64,000 bases of DNA from Photobacterium indicum (lineage in GTDB: Bacteria > Pseudomonadota > Gammaproteobacteria > Enterobacterales > Vibrionaceae), in assembly GCF_003026215.1 (NCBI RefSeq), contig NZ_PYOC01000001.1:372001-436000 (forward strand), in the 5' to 3' direction. The translations under genes and the position numbers were made by a program. This document shows positions 23,942 through 33,320 of this stretch, piece by piece. Numbering within the stretch: position 1 is the stretch's first letter; every line of letters begins with the position of its first letter. The notes below the pieces were generated by a model that had not been told where the DNA came from, did no database searches, and saw only the letters and a program-made list of their open reading frames with translations.

Positions 23942-25174
23942 CTATTCTTGCCAGCGTTTGAAAATCAATGATGTATTGATACCGCCAAACGCAAAGTTAT
24001 TGCTCATAATATATTGGCAATTAATATTGCGCCCTTCACCGCGAATATAATCTAATGCACCACAACGTTCATCGACGTTATCAAGGTTCAATGTTGGGCT
24101 AAACCAGCCCGTGTGCATCATTTCTAAACTCAGCCATGCTTCAATGGCACCACAGGCACCAAGAGTATGACCAAAATAGCTTTTTAGTGAGCTAATCGGT
24201 GCTTTATCGCCGAAGATGTTGGCTGTTGCATTACTTTCTGCAATATCACCCTTTTCTGTCGCCGTGCCATGTGCAGAAACGTAGTCGATAGATTCTGGTG
24301 ACAAATTCGCATTTTTTAACGCCATTTCCATACAAAGTTGCATGGTTTCTTGTTGTGGCTGAGTAACATGAGCCGCATCGCAGTTACTGGCGAAGCCAAC
24401 CAGTTCTGCATAAATTTTGGCACCACGTGCAATAGCGTGTTCGTATTCTTCTAGTACCAAGGTACCTGCACCTTCACCAATCACTAAACCATCGCGATCG
24501 GTATCATAGGGGCGAGGGGTCGTTTTAGGTGCATCATTCTTGAGGCTAGTCGCGAACAAAGTATCAAAAACCGCCGACTCTGTTGGGCATAACTCTTCAG
24601 CGCCGCCTGCAATCATGACTGTTTGGTAGCCGTGCTTAATCGCTTCATAGGCATAACCGATAGCTTGGCTGCCAGACGTACATGCGCTACTGGTTGGAAT
24701 AACACGACCACGAAAACCAAAGAATAAACCGACGTTAACCGCGGTTGTATGGGGCATCATTTGCACATAGGTTGTAGCGGTGATGGCTCTGGTGCTCTTT
24801 TCATTTAGCATTACACCAAAGGCACCAATAGCGGGGGTACTACCAGTCGATGAGCCGTAAGCAATGCCGGTTTCACCGTTAGTCAGTACGTCGTTATCGA
24901 GTAACCCGCTTTGTATTAGTGCATTCTCTGTCGCTAAGGTTGAGAGTTTGGATACCCGACCCATAGAGCGAATTTTTTTACGGGTATAATGCTTAGGCAG
25001 TGAAAAGTCATTAATAGGCGCGGCAAGTTTTGTATTTAAGCCATCATATTGTTCATAATCGACCATATACTGGGTCGCATTCTCACAAGCACGCAATTTA
25101 GGCTCGATGGCCTTCCAGTCATTTCCTAAAGCAGTTACGCCAGACATGCCTGTTACAACAACACGACGGATCAT
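23942..25174 (-). CDS. apeR: Beta-ketoacyl-ACP synthase of the aryl polyene cluster
   Basis: A FabF-like 410-residue ketosynthase that condenses malonyl-ACP with the growing aryl polyene. The triad is complete: C165 in SSACTSG, H302 in AHGTAT and H336 in YFGHTLG. It is the last gene of the minus-strand operon. Its start codon overlaps the ketoreductase stop by 4 nt (ATGA), which implies coupled translation. In described APE systems one KS pairs with a chain-length-factor-like partner while another acts separately; by gene order this is the ApeR position. The symbol is assigned by order and homology. Confidence 0.88.
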   Translation of the reverse strand: MIRRVVVTGMSGVTALGNDWKAIEPKLRACENATQYMVDYEQYDGLNTKLAAPINDFSLPKHYTRKKIRSMGRVSKLSTLATENALIQSGLLDNDVLTNGETGIAYGSSTGSTPAIGAFGVMLNEKSTRAITATTYVQMMPHTTAVNVGLFFGFRGRVIPTSSACTSGSQAIGYAYEAIKHGYQTVMIAGGAEELCPTESAVFDTLFATSLKNDAPKTTPRPYDTDRDGLVIGEGAGTLVLEEYEHAIARGAKIYAELVGFASNCDAAHVTQPQQETMQLCMEMALKNANLSPESIDYVSAHGTATEKGDIAESNATANIFGDKAPISSLKSYFGHTLGACGAIEAWLSLEMMHTGWFSPTLNLDNVDERCGALDYIRGEGRNINCQYIMSNNFAFGGINTSLIFKRWQE

Positions 25175-25896
25175 ATTAGTCCTCCATTTACCGAAATTAC
25201 TTGGCGGGTTACATACGCCGCGATATCAGACATCAAGTAGCTAACAAGACCCGCGACTTCTTCAGGTTCGCCCATGCGACGTAATGGTACTTGTGGCAAG
25301 GCATGTTCTTTAACATGTTCATCAACCATACCTGTATCGATTAAGCCGGGTGCGACGCAGTTAACCGTAATTTTTCGTTTAGCAAGCTCGAGTGCTAACG
25401 ATTTGGTTGCACCAATGACGCCTGCTTTTGCTGCGCTGTAGTTGGTTTGGCCACGGTTACCTATAATGCCAGAAACAGACGCTAATGTAATAATACGGCC
25501 ACCTTTGCGTTTCTGTACCATTGGCATAACGCAAGGGTGAAGTACGTTATAAAAGCTGTCGAGATTGGTATGAATAACACCGTCCCACTCTTCTTCTGTC
25601 ATCGCTGGGAATGCGGTATCGCGGGTAATACCTGCGTTACTGACTACACCATAGTAGGCACCATACTCAGCAATGTCGGCTTCAAGTTGTTCACGGCATT
25701 GAGCACGATCACTGATATCAAATTGAATGATACGACCCGAACCGCCAGCGTGCTGAATATCACTTAATGTTGCTTCTGCGCCAGACTTGTCGCTCATGTA
25801 ATGTACTGCGATAGTAAAGCCGTCTTTAGCAAGCTGTGTAGCAACAGCACGCCCAATACCTTTGCTCGCGCCTGTTACTAATACCTGTCGGGTCAT
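25171..25896 (-). CDS. apeQ: 3-ketoacyl-ACP reductase (FabG-like) of the aryl polyene cluster
   Basis: A 241-residue short-chain dehydrogenase that reduces the beta-keto group after each condensation, using NADPH. It has TGASKGIGRAV at residues 8-18 (cofactor loop), the NAG motif (SNAGITRDT), the catalytic serine in ASVSGIIGN and YSAAKAGV with the Tyr and Lys. PG near 185 and GG at the end are as in FabG. It is coupled by ATGA overlaps to the genes on both sides. Position and family match ApeQ. Confidence 0.9.
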   Translation of the reverse strand: MTRQVLVTGASKGIGRAVATQLAKDGFTIAVHYMSDKSGAEATLSDIQHAGGSGRIIQFDISDRAQCREQLEADIAEYGAYYGVVSNAGITRDTAFPAMTEEEWDGVIHTNLDSFYNVLHPCVMPMVQKRKGGRIITLASVSGIIGNRGQTNYSAAKAGVIGATKSLALELAKRKITVNCVAPGLIDTGMVDEHVKEHALPQVPLRRMGEPEEVAGLVSYLMSDIAAYVTRQVISVNGGLI

Positions 25897-26372
25897 GAAA
25901 GATTCCTATTTTCTTGAGAGTGACCAATCATTTGATCTAATTGTTCTGGTGATGGTACAAATGCATTTAATTGGCTCGTGGCTAATAATGCCCCTTGGTG
26001 TTCAATGCGGCAGATGAAAACGGCCATTCCATTATTTTCCATTAGGCGTTCAGCATAAATATCGAGTAAATCGCCTTCATTAAAGGCACTGCATTCTGCT
26101 TGGTAGCGGCGACAACCGAGTAAAAAACCAATGGGTGAAGGTTTGCCTTGTTTCCAAGCATGGTACCCCGCCCAACCTGCCACAGATTGAGCCATGAACT
26201 CAATGCCGACATGCCCAGAAATGCTGCGGGTTTCAGGATCGAAAAAAATGCAGCTTTCGTTGATATTCACCTGGCAATGAACATGTTCTTCACCTACGTC
26301 GATGAGCTCATCAACCAACACCATAGGTGTGTCATGAGGAATAAGTTGATGCAGATGTGGAATATTAGTCAT
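25893..26372 (-). CDS. apeP: Hotdog-fold 3-hydroxyacyl-ACP dehydratase subunit (ApeP-like)
   Basis: A 159-residue FabZ/FabA-type hotdog protein. It has the N-terminal LIPHDTPMVLVDEL, a GHVGIEFMAQSVAGWAGY helix with the catalytic-type Glu, and a short C-terminal helix. It removes water to make each double bond; in studied APE systems it works with the smaller ApeI hotdog protein. The frame extends back to a TTG, but the ATG at 26372 overlapping the upstream stop is preferred. The call is by fold and gene order. Confidence 0.82.
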   Translation of the reverse strand: MTNIPHLHQLIPHDTPMVLVDELIDVGEEHVHCQVNINESCIFFDPETRSISGHVGIEFMAQSVAGWAGYHAWKQGKPSPIGFLLGCRRYQAECSAFNEGDLLDIYAERLMENNGMAVFICRIEHQGALLATSQLNAFVPSPEQLDQMIGHSQENRNLS

Positions 26373-27609
26373 GTGTGTACCCAAATATCAGGCTAATGTT
26401 ATTGCCACCAAAGGCAAATGAATTACTTAAAATCGCGGGCTGAACAAGCTTCGTATTCGGTTCAACTAACGAAATGGGGGCAAGGCTGTCTGCTATTTCA
26501 CCATCATTGATTTGTACTGGAAGATCAATGCTGTAATGCAATATGTGCCAACAAATAGCGGCTTCAACAGCACTGGCTGCCCCTAAAGTATGGCCAGTAA
26601 ACGGTTTTGTTGAGCTTACTGGTGTTTTTGTACCAAAGACACGATGAATCGCCTTCGCTTCCATTTCGTCATTTAACGGGGTTGCTGTACCGTGGGCATT
26701 GATGTAGCCAATGTTTTCTGGGTCTAGCCCTGCATCATCCAGTGCTTTGCGCATTGCTTCTTCTGCACCATTGCCTTCTGGGTGTGGCGCCGAGATGTGG
26801 TGGGCGTCAGAGCTATCACCAACACCTAACAAAGCGATCTGCTGTTTGGCTTGTTTTTCGTCAGACTCTGGCGTTAAGGCTAACAACATGAATGCGGCCG
26901 CTTCACCAATATTAATGCCATCACGGTTTTTGCTAAAAGGGTTACATAAGGTGTTTGAAAGTGCGTCTAAACCGTGGAAACCATTTAAGGTTAGCTGACA
27001 AAGAGAATCGACCCCACCGACGATAACAGCATCAACAATGCCCATTTTTAATAATCGTTTGGCTGAAAGAAAAACCCTACCGCTTGAAGAACAAGCCGTT
27101 GAAATGGTATAGGTTGGCCCTTCTAGCCCTAAATAATCAGCAACAAATTCAGCGGGATTACCAATTTCTTGTTGGTAGTAATGATAATCAGCAGGAAAAG
27201 TGCCGTTATCCATCTGCTGGCTTAAGGCTTTCTCGCCATCTGAAATACCCGAGGTGCTGGTGCCGATGATTACAGCGAGACGATCTTTGCCATATTGATT
27301 AATCGCATGCTCAATCGGTGCAGTAATTTGCTGCAAGGCTGATAGTGCAAGGCGATTATTGAAAGTATCTTGCTGCTGGTAGCGTGCTGGCACAGCGGGT
27401 AGGGATTCGCGTATTTTACCTACAACCGTGTCAGAACCATCATTCAACCAGCCTTTTACTGGCAGCATATCGGGTGAAGTCCCTTGCTGCAGGCGTGAAT
27501 GTATTTCTTCTGCATTTTTGCCTAGCGCAGAATGGAACCCACAGCCATGAATATATACAGGCGTTATTTTTCTTTCTCTTTTTGTGGTGTTCAGCATATT
27601 AATTGTCAT
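26365..27609 (-). CDS. apeO: Beta-ketoacyl-ACP synthase of the aryl polyene cluster
   Basis: A 414-residue elongating ketosynthase. The triad is intact: C173 in STACSSSG, H306 in NAHGTAT and H340 in FTGHTLG. A ten-residue N-terminal extension precedes the fold, and a start at the fifth codon (ATG) is possible. It overlaps the dehydratase gene downstream. By order and homology it is ApeO, the KS reported to pair with the chain-length-factor-like ApeC in an unusual type II polyketide system. The candidate partner lies at the other end of the operon (38799-39548). Confidence 0.87.
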   Translation of the reverse strand: MTINMLNTTKRERKITPVYIHGCGFHSALGKNAEEIHSRLQQGTSPDMLPVKGWLNDGSDTVVGKIRESLPAVPARYQQQDTFNNRLALSALQQITAPIEHAINQYGKDRLAVIIGTSTSGISDGEKALSQQMDNGTFPADYHYYQQEIGNPAEFVADYLGLEGPTYTISTACSSSGRVFLSAKRLLKMGIVDAVIVGGVDSLCQLTLNGFHGLDALSNTLCNPFSKNRDGINIGEAAAFMLLALTPESDEKQAKQQIALLGVGDSSDAHHISAPHPEGNGAEEAMRKALDDAGLDPENIGYINAHGTATPLNDEMEAKAIHRVFGTKTPVSSTKPFTGHTLGAASAVEAAICWHILHYSIDLPVQINDGEIADSLAPISLVEPNTKLVQPAILSNSFAFGGNNISLIFGYTHD

Positions 27610-27623
27610 CGCCTTTCTTATTA

Positions 27624-28244
27624 TTATTGGTTGTAATCTAACGTTTTAATGGTAATTGTGTAGCCAAATTGATGGTTGATAAAGGTAATATCACCATCAA
27701 GGTGCTGTGGTGACTGATAGCTAATATCAGCGACAACAATACCGTTATCATCAATGAGCTGGCGGTGTTGTGCCGTTTCTATTAGCTGCCATCCCACATC
27801 TTCTAGTGGCTTATGCCATGCATCTAACGGCCATAGAGTCAGCATTAAGTTAAACAATACTTGCTCAGGCTTGGGCAGCGTATCCCCTAATCCTGGTAAG
27901 ACACTGGCTTCAATCGTCTGGTTTTCATAGGTTAAGCTCAGAATACGAGATCCCCACGATGAAAAGCCAGCCAGTGCCAACTTCTGACTATCGACTTGCA
28001 GTTGCACGGGTAGCTGGTGGGTTTGTTCTGCCCACTGAGCGGTGATCAATTGGCTTGCGGTTAATGAATGCCCTAATTGGGCCGCTGTCGGTAATGTGAC
28101 CAAGGTATCGGGTGCAATACTAACTTGATTGGCTTGTTGTTCAGGCTTCATCGCACAACCGCTGAAGGTGAATACCAACATGGCTAATGCGAATGGCTTG
28201 AATGGCATTTTCTGCACGATTGAACGTTGGGTTATGGGGAACAT
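27624..28244 (-). CDS. APE-cluster lipoprotein, DUF3261 type
   Basis: A 206-residue exported protein. The hydrophobic signal ends in F-S-G-C (C30), a plausible lipobox. The body contains LTASQLITAQW and ends with a beta-rich segment (GDITFINHQFGYTITIKTL). Family members accompany the LolA-like carrier and the MMPL exporter in APE loci and probably help move the lipid-like product to the outer membrane. ATG 28244 overlaps the exporter stop (TAATG) and has GAGGTGA upstream; an internal ATG at codon 13 is an alternative. The exact role is unproven. Confidence 0.75.
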   Translation of the reverse strand: MFPITQRSIVQKMPFKPFALAMLVFTFSGCAMKPEQQANQVSIAPDTLVTLPTAAQLGHSLTASQLITAQWAEQTHQLPVQLQVDSQKLALAGFSSWGSRILSLTYENQTIEASVLPGLGDTLPKPEQVLFNLMLTLWPLDAWHKPLEDVGWQLIETAQHRQLIDDNGIVVADISYQSPQHLDGDITFINHQFGYTITIKTLDYNQ

Positions 28245-30640
28245 TATTCATTCACCTCATTGTGTCGAGTATTATTAGTCTGTTTATCGTGAACCGACAT
28301 GGATTGAACTGACATAGACAAAGGGGCGAGTAACCACGCCACGATAATGCCGGTAAGCACGGTAATGCCAAAACTGTGTATCGCTTGGGTCGCACTCAAG
28401 GCCAATAAGCCAAATGATAATAGTGTCGTTGCTGCTGATAGGCTGATTGCCAGAAATGTACTTTGGGTCGAAACTGATTCCGAGTTGCCTTCAGCGTTAT
28501 CATCAATAGCATGATCCTGCTCAGCAAAGAATAGGGTGTAATCTATCCCAATCCCCAAAATTAATATTAGCGCGAGCAAGTTAAATAAGTTTAACGGTAC
28601 ACCAGTAATTGTTGTGACGGCTATGCCTACACAGCCAGCAATAACTGGCGGTAAAATAAGTAAAACGCCCTTCTTCATGCCATAGCGCCAAGCAAGCAAT
28701 GCCCAAATTACCAATGTTGCACCAATCAGTAATTCTGTCACTCGTACTCGGTATTCACCAAATAGTAGGGAGATCTCATCCGCTTTATCAAGGTAGCTTA
28801 TATTAGGCTGCTGACTTGCGAACTGTTGAATAATCTTGGGTTGGTGTACATCGCTCAACATAATGATGGCAGATTGTATGCCTTGTAACTTACCCAGCCA
28901 CATAAAGCGCAATGGGTCAGCAACGGGGGACGCCAGAAAATCATCAATGGTTAGAGGAGTAAATGTTTGTTCAAATGCTACAGGTGCATTGAGTTTTAAC
29001 TGCTGTGTTAATGCATCGCCTTGCTGCTGATAAAGCTGTTTTACTAAGGCGAAATTATCGCGTTGAGTATTTTCAGACGGCAGGTACTGGCTAATGCTTT
29101 GGTATCCACCCAATGCACCTTGCTGTTGGTACGTATCAAGCTGCTGTGCCACTTGCTGTAATTGGTTTAGCAGATCTTGTTCGTCGGCTGCTTTTACTAA
29201 CAACATTTGCTGGCTACTACTTACGCCGGTGATGGCTTTAATCGTTGCTTCTTGTTGTTTCAAATCAGACGGTAGTGCCTGTAGTTGGCGAATATCATCG
29301 TTGTAATCGGCATGATAAACACCAGCCAAGGCTGCGAGGAATATGATCGAAGGGAAAGCAACACGAATAACCGGTTTTTGCCATAAATCTAACCATGCTG
29401 TCATTGTGAGCATGAAGGGCAAAGTACCGCGCTGTTGGCTAGGTTTACGCGCTAAAATCGGATACCAGCATACGACTGTTGCGTAAGCCGCGGTTAAGCC
29501 AATGGCAGAGAATAAAGATAATTGCTGCAAGCCAGGGAAAGGTGCGATAAGCATACCAAGGTAGCCAATTAAACTGGTAATAAGCCCCAAAGTGATAGCT
29601 GCAAAAATATGATGTAAACCTTGTTGTGCATTCCATTTATTGCCTGCCGCTAAACGGTCTGTAAGGAAATGGAATGCGTAATCGATAGATACGCCAATTA
29701 AGCTGGCACCGAATACCAAGCTGAACAGATGGACTTTACCGAAAATAGCGACGGTTAATACAAATGCTGACAGTAACCCACAGCTAATAGACAGTAAGGC
29801 AAGAGCGATAGGTAAAGCGCTGCGATATACCGCCAATAGTAAGACGATAACGCCAAGCAGCGAGCCTAGCCCTATGGTACTTATTTCACTCTTAGCGCTT
29901 TCAGTGCCGTGTGCTGCATAGAAGATCACCCCTGTGTGCAGTACGTCGACATTATATTGCTGACGAATATTATTTTCTAACGTGGTGAGTGCAGGCAACT
30001 GGCGTTGAAGACTTAAGCTATAGGCTGAATCTGATAAATCGGCAGTAATTAATATGTAATCTTTGCCTTGATAATCCGTTGTTAAAAAGCCATCGGTTAA
30101 TTGAAAGTTGCCTGATTGCTTCGTTAGCTGAGAAAGAAAATCACGAAAGAGCAGAAACGGATCACTGCGCAGTTCATTGCCAGTTACCCCTGAAAATGGG
30201 TTATAAAGCGCTTGAAGAACCTGCTGGTTTTGCAGCTCAGGGGTATGTTGCAAGCGTGTTTGTTGTTCTGACGTCAGTAGTTGAAAGCGTTTAGGGAAAT
30301 ATAACTCACCCCAAGCTTGTTGTACGTTCTGATTGATTCTACCTGTGACTTTGCTGAATAGCCCCACCGTTGCTAGTTCTGTTGATAATTGCTCAGAAGC
30401 CGCTAATAACACTTGTTTATCTTGGCCTCCGATCAGAAAGATAACTTTATCGCTCATGCTATTCGCGACCTGATCAAAGGCCTCTTGTGCGATAGGATCT
30501 TGCCGATTTTCCGGTAGCAATGCCAGAATATTGGTTTCTATTGGTGACTGGCTACGCACGGTCAATTGATACCCTAAGGCACCAATAAAAACTAGAGTGA
30601 TGAATAACCAAGCAAAGGCAAGTTTAGAATTGGAAGGCAC
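28244..30640 (-). CDS. MMPL/RND-family exporter of the aryl polyene cluster
   Basis: A 798-residue inner-membrane transporter with two repeats of one helix, a large periplasmic loop and five to six helices. The first repeat contains the loop after LGYQLTVRSQSP and the GVSIDYAFHFLTDR motif. The second repeats it as GIGIDYTLFFAEQDHA. These GxxxDY motifs lie in the proton-coupled core of MMPL proteins. Such HpnN-like transporters move lipids across the envelope; here the likely cargo is the aryl polyene lipid. It is overlapped at its start by the LolA-like gene (17 nt) and at its end by the lipoprotein gene. Confidence 0.88.
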   Translation of the reverse strand: MPSNSKLAFAWLFITLVFIGALGYQLTVRSQSPIETNILALLPENRQDPIAQEAFDQVANSMSDKVIFLIGGQDKQVLLAASEQLSTELATVGLFSKVTGRINQNVQQAWGELYFPKRFQLLTSEQQTRLQHTPELQNQQVLQALYNPFSGVTGNELRSDPFLLFRDFLSQLTKQSGNFQLTDGFLTTDYQGKDYILITADLSDSAYSLSLQRQLPALTTLENNIRQQYNVDVLHTGVIFYAAHGTESAKSEISTIGLGSLLGVIVLLLAVYRSALPIALALLSISCGLLSAFVLTVAIFGKVHLFSLVFGASLIGVSIDYAFHFLTDRLAAGNKWNAQQGLHHIFAAITLGLITSLIGYLGMLIAPFPGLQQLSLFSAIGLTAAYATVVCWYPILARKPSQQRGTLPFMLTMTAWLDLWQKPVIRVAFPSIIFLAALAGVYHADYNDDIRQLQALPSDLKQQEATIKAITGVSSSQQMLLVKAADEQDLLNQLQQVAQQLDTYQQQGALGGYQSISQYLPSENTQRDNFALVKQLYQQQGDALTQQLKLNAPVAFEQTFTPLTIDDFLASPVADPLRFMWLGKLQGIQSAIIMLSDVHQPKIIQQFASQQPNISYLDKADEISLLFGEYRVRVTELLIGATLVIWALLAWRYGMKKGVLLILPPVIAGCVGIAVTTITGVPLNLFNLLALILILGIGIDYTLFFAEQDHAIDDNAEGNSESVSTQSTFLAISLSAATTLLSFGLLALSATQAIHSFGITVLTGIIVAWLLAPLSMSVQSMSVHDKQTNNTRHNEVNE

Positions 30641-31310
30641 GTTGTTCTTCTACAGTCAGTTCAGCAGGGGCTGTACGTTGGTTGGAAAATGTAATGTCAG
30701 TCACATCGCCACGAATTTCGGTTAACGTTAAATGGTTAATGAACGTAGCGCCATTGATCGTGATTGTCTTAAAGACAGCATTTAAAGGAGCTGCTTTAGG
30801 CGTAAGCACTAACTGCCACTCTTCTTCTTTATTAGGCTGTTGGCTTAAGGCAAGCTTAAACTGTTCAGTTAATTGGCTAGTATCGCCTTTAAATAATGAC
30901 AGGAATACGTGGCTAAAATAGAACACCATCGGGTTCTCACTTGCAGAAACCACCTGTGCGTCTTGATTGCCAAATTGCTGGCTTAACTTGTCTTTGGTTA
31001 GCACTAAGGCAACGGGAAAAGGGGTAGTTTGCTGCCACAGCAACCCTTGCTTTTCTGCTAATAGAAATTGCCCTTGCGAGGTTAATGGTGCATTGAACAT
31101 TTCCATTTTTCGAGTTTGTTCAAAGTCGCCACGAACAATCGGCTGATTCGATAATTTCTCTTGCAGATCAGGTAATGTAATTGCGTTTGATGAAAAACTG
31201 ATAAGCCCTGCACATAGACTTAACCCAAGAGTGACGTTGTGTAATAAACGCTTAGCTGTTGTTCGTGGGGTGCGAATGTCGCCACTCGCGATATTACTCT
31301 GTGCCGGCAT
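30624..31310 (-). CDS. LolA-like periplasmic carrier of the aryl polyene cluster
   Basis: A 228-residue periplasmic lipid or lipoprotein carrier. The signal peptide lies at about residues 25-45 after a basic N-terminus. The mature part begins LPDLQEKLSNQPIVRGDFEQTRKM, the LolA pattern, and continues in beta strands (GQFLLAEKQGLLWQQ). The frame is open to 31385, but ATG 31310 has GGAG upstream and overlaps the thioesterase stop by 17 nt. It is a cluster-specific LolA paralogue rather than the housekeeping copy, probably ferrying the aryl polyene product. Confidence 0.82.
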   Translation of the reverse strand: MPAQSNIASGDIRTPRTTAKRLLHNVTLGLSLCAGLISFSSNAITLPDLQEKLSNQPIVRGDFEQTRKMEMFNAPLTSQGQFLLAEKQGLLWQQTTPFPVALVLTKDKLSQQFGNQDAQVVSASENPMVFYFSHVFLSLFKGDTSQLTEQFKLALSQQPNKEEEWQLVLTPKAAPLNAVFKTITINGATFINHLTLTEIRGDVTDITFSNQRTAPAELTVEEQRAFQF

Positions 31311-31731
31311 GCCATGTCTCCACTTTATCGGTGAATGCTTTAGGTGAAACAAAACACATCTCACCATCTTCAATACCAACTGCAACTTGCATGGTATGTG
31401 CTTTGGTCATACGTACCCCTGATTCTGCATCGTAAATAACGTAATCAACCCGCAGGCGGTTTTCCCATTCGGTCAACGTTGCAGTAATACGGATTTGATG
31501 ATTAAACGGGATAGGCTTAACGTACTTAACCCGCGTATCAATGATCGGCCACATGTAACCAGAAGCCATCATGTCATGGTAGCTGTAGGCAATTTTTTCC
31601 ATCAAAATACGGCGAGCTTCTTCAAAATATCGGAAGTAGTTACCGTGATAAACCACACCCATGGGATCGGCATCTTGGAAAGATGTCACCATAATGATGT
31701 CGGCATCTAGAATACGGTGTTGTTCTGTCAT
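31294..31731 (-). CDS. 4HBT-family thioesterase of the aryl polyene cluster
   Basis: A 145-residue hotdog thioesterase of the YbgC/4HBT type. The signature FQDADPMGVVYHGNYFRYFEEARR holds the catalytic Asp near residue 22. It could release stalled or finished acyl chains from ACP. It is transcribed between the ammonia-lyase and LolA-like genes. A housekeeping YbgC role cannot be excluded from sequence, but the tight operon spacing argues for a cluster function. Confidence 0.88.
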   Translation of the reverse strand: MTEQHRILDADIIMVTSFQDADPMGVVYHGNYFRYFEEARRILMEKIAYSYHDMMASGYMWPIIDTRVKYVKPIPFNHQIRITATLTEWENRLRVDYVIYDAESGVRMTKAHTMQVAVGIEDGEMCFVSPKAFTDKVETWHAGTE

Positions 31732-31775
31732 TTAAAAAAGCTCCGTGTTTGATCATGCATCGCTGATGGTGAGGA

Positions 31776-33320
31776 TCAGTAAAGATCCCAATGCTGCTGT
31801 TGAATCATCTCGATGAAATGACGTAGATCCCCTTCTAGTGGGCGATCTTCAATAACAAATTCGAAATCATTAAGCACAGCTTCCGTCATGGATTTCAGCG
31901 CAGGGCTAAAGTGGTTCTCGTCGAGCTCATTATGGCGCTTGCGGATCTCTAGCGCTTGCGTTGCCGCTAATAGTGAAGCCGCTGTCACTTGCTCGGTTAA
32001 TTGCAAAACACGTAAACAGTCACGAGAGGAAATGGTGCCCATGCTGACTTTGTCTTGGTTATGACATTCAGTAGAACGTGAGAACACACTGGCTGGCATG
32101 GTGTTTTTTAATGCTTCGGCTGTCCATGCGGAAATACCAATTTGTACTGCTTTAAAGCCGTGATTAATTGGTTTACGTTCGCCTTCTGCACCAGTTAGGT
32201 TAAACGGTAGTCCATTATTGAACTTGTAATCCATCAACTGCGCCATTTGACGATCCAGAAGATCGGCAATATTAGCAACGGCGGTTTTTAAAGTGTCCAT
32301 TGCCATCGCGATATGACCGCCATAGAAGTGACCACCGTGTAGAACTCGCTCGTTTTCGCCATCGATAATTGGATTATCGTTGGCGCTATTAAGTTCATTT
32401 TCGATCATCTGGCGTAGCCACGGTAGGGTATCTTGCAATACACCGATCACGTGTGGAGCACAGCGTAGAGAATAACGATCTTGTAGGCGATCACTGTTGC
32501 GTGGTGGTGTATCCGCTTGAAGATCTGAACGCAACCAGCTTGCAATTTCCTGCTGGCCAGGGTGCGGTTTTACAGCAAATAATGCTTCATCAAAATGGAA
32601 GTCATTACCATGCATGCCTAAAGACACCATCGCTGTAATACGGGTTGCTAACTGAGCAAGGTATTCGGCACGTTTGTAAGCGATACAAGCTAATGCTGTC
32701 ATCACTGAGGTACCGTTCATCAAGGCTAGGCCTTCTTTAGGCTTTAGCTTGATCGGTGTAATACCTAATTCGGCAAATACGTCTGCTGTTGGTCGAATCT
32801 CACCTTTGTAGATAACCTCTCGCTCGCCAATTAATACCGCAGCAACATACGATAGCGGGGTTAAATCGCCACTTGCGCCGACAGAACCTTCCTGAGGAAT
32901 ACGAGGTGAAATATCGTGGTTAATTAACGTTACAAGCTGATTGAGCAAATCGTGGCTCACGCCAGAAAAGCCTTGAGACAAAGAACACAAACGCGTCGCT
33001 AATACTGCACGGGCTTGCTGGTGGTCAAGATTTTCACCTAAGCCACAGCCGTGAAAACGGGTTAAGTGAAGTGGTAACTCATCAACAAGGTTGGGTGGAA
33101 TCGCGACAGTGCATGAATCACCATAGCCTGTTGTTACACCATAAATAACCCCTTCTTCTTTCAAAAGGCGCTCTAGAAATGCAACGCTACGATCGATCTT
33201 CGCGGTGTATTCAGGGGTACTGTTCATGGCGGCTGGTGCGCCATTGGCGATAGACATAACATCTTCGATGGTGAGACGTTCTGCGCCAAATGTAATAGGT
33301 TGCTGAGTATTATTTGTCAT
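31776..33320 (-). CDS. MIO-type aromatic amino acid ammonia-lyase (HAL/TAL family)
   Basis: A 514-residue lyase that removes ammonia from an aromatic amino acid. The A-S-G triplet near residues 147-149 (GSVGASGDLTPLSY) cyclises to the MIO cofactor. Conserved blocks GTSVMTALA, the NDNPII motif and the FSRSTECHNQDKVSMGTIS region are present. The selectivity site reads F-H (LTRFHGCGLG); a His here is typical of tyrosine-active members. The product would be 4-coumarate, the expected APE starter for the ligase at 35374. ATG 33320 is chosen over an upstream GTG and overlaps the previous stop by 11 nt. Tyrosine preference is inference. Confidence 0.88.
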   Translation of the reverse strand: MTNNTQQPITFGAERLTIEDVMSIANGAPAAMNSTPEYTAKIDRSVAFLERLLKEEGVIYGVTTGYGDSCTVAIPPNLVDELPLHLTRFHGCGLGENLDHQQARAVLATRLCSLSQGFSGVSHDLLNQLVTLINHDISPRIPQEGSVGASGDLTPLSYVAAVLIGEREVIYKGEIRPTADVFAELGITPIKLKPKEGLALMNGTSVMTALACIAYKRAEYLAQLATRITAMVSLGMHGNDFHFDEALFAVKPHPGQQEIASWLRSDLQADTPPRNSDRLQDRYSLRCAPHVIGVLQDTLPWLRQMIENELNSANDNPIIDGENERVLHGGHFYGGHIAMAMDTLKTAVANIADLLDRQMAQLMDYKFNNGLPFNLTGAEGERKPINHGFKAVQIGISAWTAEALKNTMPASVFSRSTECHNQDKVSMGTISSRDCLRVLQLTEQVTAASLLAATQALEIRKRHNELDENHFSPALKSMTEAVLNDFEFVIEDRPLEGDLRHFIEMIQQQHWDLY